64,000 nt of DNA from Limonium bicolor (lineage: Eukaryota; Streptophyta; Magnoliopsida; Caryophyllales; Plumbaginaceae): positions 370,734,831-370,798,830 of the forward strand of contig CM041778.1 in NCBI GenBank assembly GCA_023374045.1. The letters run 5' to 3'. Positions within the stretch are counted from its first letter, which is position 1; the number at the start of each line of letters is the position of its first letter. The translations under genes were made by a program, and so were the position numbers. Shown piece by piece: positions 60,837 to 64,000 of the stretch. The notes beneath the pieces were generated by a model, which had not been told where the DNA came from, did no database searches, and saw nothing but the letters and a program-made list of their open reading frames with translations.

Positions 60837-61078
60837 ATAGTTCCCCCTTTTTGATGCGGCAAACTCTGTAAGTCTTGAACTTCTTGAACTAATGAATGTT
60901 CCCCCTTAATCGTTGTATACATTCAAGAATAATTGGTAAACTCTATGAGTCTTGAACAGATTAATATTACCCCTGAGTTGTAGAATACTTTCAAGACCAA
61001 TTTCCCCCTTTTGCCAAATCAAAAAGGAACTAAGTCATAAACCTTATGGATTGGGGGTAGTAGTGCATCATGGTCAGA
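60837..61078 (-). other. Copia 3' non-coding part with polypurine tract
   Basis: On the minus strand the sequence after gag holds several AAGGGGGAA-type tracts (near 60840, 60900, 61005) and no pol. It joins gag directly to the PPT, so protease to RNase H are missing. Confidence 0.7.
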
Positions 61079-62930
61079 TCAATGGGAAGGACATGATAAT
61101 TCTGGAAGAGGTGACATACCTTCTTGACGAGTATGGTAGGGCCGACTTGACTTTGCGACCCAAACTTGTTTGATCTCAATTGTAGACTCAGACTTAAAGT
61201 GATTGATAGGAACCCACATTTTAGTGTGCAAGCTTTTGATTTCGAATGAGTTTTGCCTTGATGATTTTTCACGCAATTGTTTTCTCAACAATTTGGGACA
61301 CCATCTAACCTTGTGTCCTAGCTGGTGGCAGTATCGGCATGAGTGTAATCTTGGCTGATGTCTCGCAGTTCCACTCTGTAACTTCTCAGTCGTAGACTGA
61401 GAGTGTGTTTCGGACTTATATCCCAAGCCGCAATTGTCTGAGTTATTATTCCGCATCATTTGCTTCAAATTCGCCTTCCCGGTATACCAAGTTGGATTAG
61501 TAGGAGTCTGAAGTTCTAACTTTTGATTTGCCTTGGCTACCATGTCTGAAAGTGTTTCACATTCTCTTTTTAGCGATTTGTTGCTATCCAAAAGAGAATT
61601 TATCTCTTCCTGTGCCCAACAAGGAAGAGTGAGAATTCTAGTTTCCAAAGGACTTACAAAGTTAATCCTTGGCTTATCTAGACTCTTAATGACAAAGTTT
61701 TTGCTTTCAGTCGAAGACTGACGCAAATTTTCTACCTTAGCCCTGAGTTCTTTAATCTCAGTATCATACTGATTCTTCAAGAATTTTATCTCAGAGAGTG
61801 CAGAGGTTAACTTAATAAATATCTCTTCTTTTTCAAGAGTATCCTTCCAGATTTCCTTCCCTTTATGTTATACTCAGTATTGATGTCATCATCTTCGTGA
61901 GCAACTGCCGTCAAACACATCTGCGTGTACTCCCCCGGTTCTGAGTCTGTATCTGAGATATCCTGTCCCCATGCAGCTGCAGCTGTATTTGTGTGTTTCA
62001 TAATCTTCTTCTGAGAATTTGTCTTCTGGTGAAGAGGACAATCCTTGACAACATGACCAGGCTTGTTACATTTTAAACAAGTAATTTGTCCCTTCTTTGA
62101 CTTATAATGTTGGTTTGACCTTTGTTGTCAACTAAATAGCCTCCGGATGCGATTTACCATTGCGGTAATATCCTCATCTATATTAAAGTCGTCATCCTCT
62201 AACTCTATTGCCGTGTCACGTGCTTTCAAGGATAAATAATTGATTGGTGCTGACGAAGTAGCTATTTTTCCCTTCATCTTTCCTTCATAAACCATGAGTT
62301 CTGAACTCAGTTCTTCAAAGGATAATTCTGATAAATCCTTTGTAGATTCCAAGAGAGTGGTGAAGTTCAACCACTTTTTACACAAACTATCGAGAAATCT
62401 CTCATTAGCAACCATGTTTGAGAGAACTTCTCTAACAGTCTTGAACTCACAAAGTGTCTTGTCGAATCTTTCTAGTGTTTGTGAGAGTGATTCTCCTTCC
62501 ATCATCTTGAAATTGTCAAACTGCCTCTTGAGCTATTTTCCATTAGCCTTTTTAACAGAGTATGATCAAGTGTATGCCGTTTTGAGAAACTCCCAAACCT
62601 CCTTGGTAGTGCGTAAACCTAACACCTTTTGTTGGTCTGAGTCTGATAGTGATGACATGATACTCCTTCGAGTTTATCTGTTCTTGCTTATCAACTTATT
62701 ATCGATCTCACTCCAACTGGATCTTGGTTTTCTTTGGTGACGCCATCCTCCTCAATTTTCGACTTCAAGTCACATTCAGTCACTATGTCCCATAACTGCA
62801 GATCAATAGAGATTATTGATCCTCGATCTGTTCGCACCAACTGGTGTAGTTGAACTTTGTCAGCTTTGGAGGTTTAACATAGTAGGAATTCATCACGATC
62901 AACCCTGAAGAAGTTTCTTCTGCGTCTAGG
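61079..62930 (-). pseudogene. gag: SIRE-like copia gag, broken
   Basis: Reads on the minus strand. Near 62900 MNSYYVKPPKLTKFNYTSWC and, after a slip, SIDLQLWDIVTECDLKS match the DUF4219/UBN2 start of plant copia Gag. 62505-62128 continues with SLSQTLERFDKTLCEFKTVR and LCKKWLNFTTLLESTKDLSE. A CCHC knuckle CLKCNKPGHVVKDC is near 62060. A coiled-coil part (61780-61600) leads to a second knuckle CRYCHQLGHKVRWC near 61340. Two knuckles with a coiled coil between them fit the SIRE/Maximus type. Stops and frameshifts lie near 62830, 62680, 62540 and 62120-61800. Confidence 0.85.
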
Positions 62931-62937
62931 GTTACCT

Positions 62938-62950
62938 TGCTCTGATACCA
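62938..62950 (-). promoter_or_regulatory. Copia primer binding site, tRNA-iMet type
   Basis: On the minus strand TTGGTATCAGAGCAAG follows the 5' LTR end (…TTTACAA). It marks the element as minus-strand. Confidence 0.88.
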
Positions 62951-62952
62951 AT

Positions 62953-63290
62953 TGTAAATTCCTAGATGTCAGTGCTGAGTCTGCAACTCAGAAGGTATCG
63001 ATGATCTGAGTTCACAACTGAGGTTGAAAGGGGAGAAAGAAGGGAAGACCAGAATAGCATAAAGGTAGAACCTTTATTATAATCATGTATAAAAATGGTT
63101 ACACAATCATGTATTCAATACGAATACAAACCCTCACGTCAAGAACACTCTTGACATAACTCACACGTAATTTGAGTTCTGAACTCAAATTACCTACATC
63201 ACAACTAGCAGCTAAACTCTTTATGAATTACCTCTCAGATCTCACTCTCTATGTTTTTCTCTGTATGCACTTACAATGAATTTCCCCAAA
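62953..63290 (-). mobile_element. 5' LTR of the copia element, cut by CACTA
   Basis: Matches 60241-60580 of the 3' LTR with differences that are often C/T. It stops at TTTCCCCAAA, where the CACTA end begins. The rest would lie beyond the window. Confidence 0.85.
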
Positions 63291-64000
63291 CACTACTGGA
63301 AAAAAAAGAATAAACAACATTTTTATTTGTCTTTTGGAACATTTTATAAACGTTTTTTATGTCAGCGACACAAATGGTCTAACCTCTTAAAGAACGCGTT
63401 ATAAGTGTTTTTTATAAATTAATTTAAAAGAACGCTTATTGCTAAAGCATTTTTTAAGGTGTGTAAGGTGGCGGGAATCTACGAGGCATAAAGAACGCTT
63501 TCATCTTGAAGGGTTCTTTATGTCTCACTATAAAAAACGCTTGTTTAATATAAGCGTTCTTTATGAAGCTTTATAAAAAACGCTTATATTGATAAGCGTT
63601 CTTTATGACATTTGTCACTTATTGTGCACCCTAGGTTATACTATAATATAATATAGCATTAATTAATACACCCTATAATCATCTAACCAAATTAATTTCG
63701 TAATATATAACCACGAGGCTATATTTGTATGCATGCCGAAATGCATTATATTGACACCTAATAAACACATTAATTCCCAAGTCCATTAATTGTACAACCA
63801 GCAAGTAAAAATCAGCACATAGTACAATAATATGCACGCCTGATTAACAACAATCAACACAGTAAAAACCAGCAAGTCCATTGGTCTGCATGCAAAATTA
63901 TTCCCAAACACATGTACACATTATTTCACCCCATTAATCCCAAACAAACAGAGTATATATGTTCCTCATTAACAAGTTTGGTTTGCAAGCACACATAGGT
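63291..64000 (+). mobile_element. CACTA (En/Spm-type) transposon end, partial
   Basis: Starts CACTACTGGAAAAA, the classic CACTA terminal sequence, and continues with many subterminal AAAAAACGCTT/AAGCGTTCTTT motifs in both orientations (63340-63605). These are typical transposase binding repeats. The flanking AAA could be the 3-bp target duplication. The element runs off the window, so its length, transposase and other end cannot be seen. Confidence 0.85.

Overview
This window is plant nuclear DNA made almost entirely of nested transposable elements. I see no intact host gene, rRNA, tRNA gene or CRISPR array. The evidence for a plant is PBS sites matching initiator tRNA-Met (TGGTATCAGAGC), Ty3/gypsy elements of the Tekay (Del) chromovirus and Tat/Ogre types, a SIRE-like Ty1/copia gag, and hAT and CACTA ends. 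It is probably a dicot, but I cannot name the species. The sequence looks like pericentromeric or repeat-rich intergenic DNA.

Layout. 1-21668: a tandem array of a very large non-autonomous LTR element (LARD-like) with LTRs of about 6.26 kb and a non-coding 5.5 kb internal domain; the array has one large internal deletion. 21669-29296: a mosaic of broken elements: an LTR tail, a LINE ORF1 (DUF4283) relic, an LTR containing a 72-bp tandem repeat with a 755-bp hAT-type MITE inserted in it, a plus-strand Tat-like LTR start and a minus-strand Athila/Tat-like LTR. 29297-42963: a Tekay element with 5' LTR (truncated), PBS, gag, an inserted AlkB-type dioxygenase, protease, RT, RNase H, integrase, chromodomain, PPT and a 5.05-kb 3' LTR. 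42964-48141: a second, non-autonomous element whose internal domain is only 1.07 kb, partly a 120-bp tandem repeat; the Tekay element sits in its 5' LTR. 48142-48400: a decayed minus-strand gypsy RT. About 48540-59220: the 3' part of a Tat/Ogre-like element with three kinds of tandem repeat, a 6.3-kb LTR and a PBS-like leader. 60241-63290: a minus-strand copia element with gag but no pol, cut by a CACTA end that runs from 63291 off the window.

The main discovery candidate is in the Tekay element. Three introns with GTAAG donors and AG acceptors (32522-32597, 32720-32791, 33161-33296) can be removed from gag. Doing so keeps one reading frame through the zinc knuckles and straight into a complete AlkB-family 2-oxoglutarate/Fe(II) dioxygenase domain (33297-34035). 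The HxD, distal His and C-terminal Arg motifs are all present. This copy is broken by one stop codon and one frameshift in AlkB, and by further lesions in gag and pol. The design suggests a retrotransposon that captured a host-type nucleic-acid demethylase and expressed it by splicing as a Gag-AlkB fusion.

The LARD shares its LTR ends, PBS and duplicated polypurine tracts with the Tekay element, and it keeps an eroded chromodomain tail. It is therefore probably a derivative that was mobilised in trans by a Tekay-like partner.
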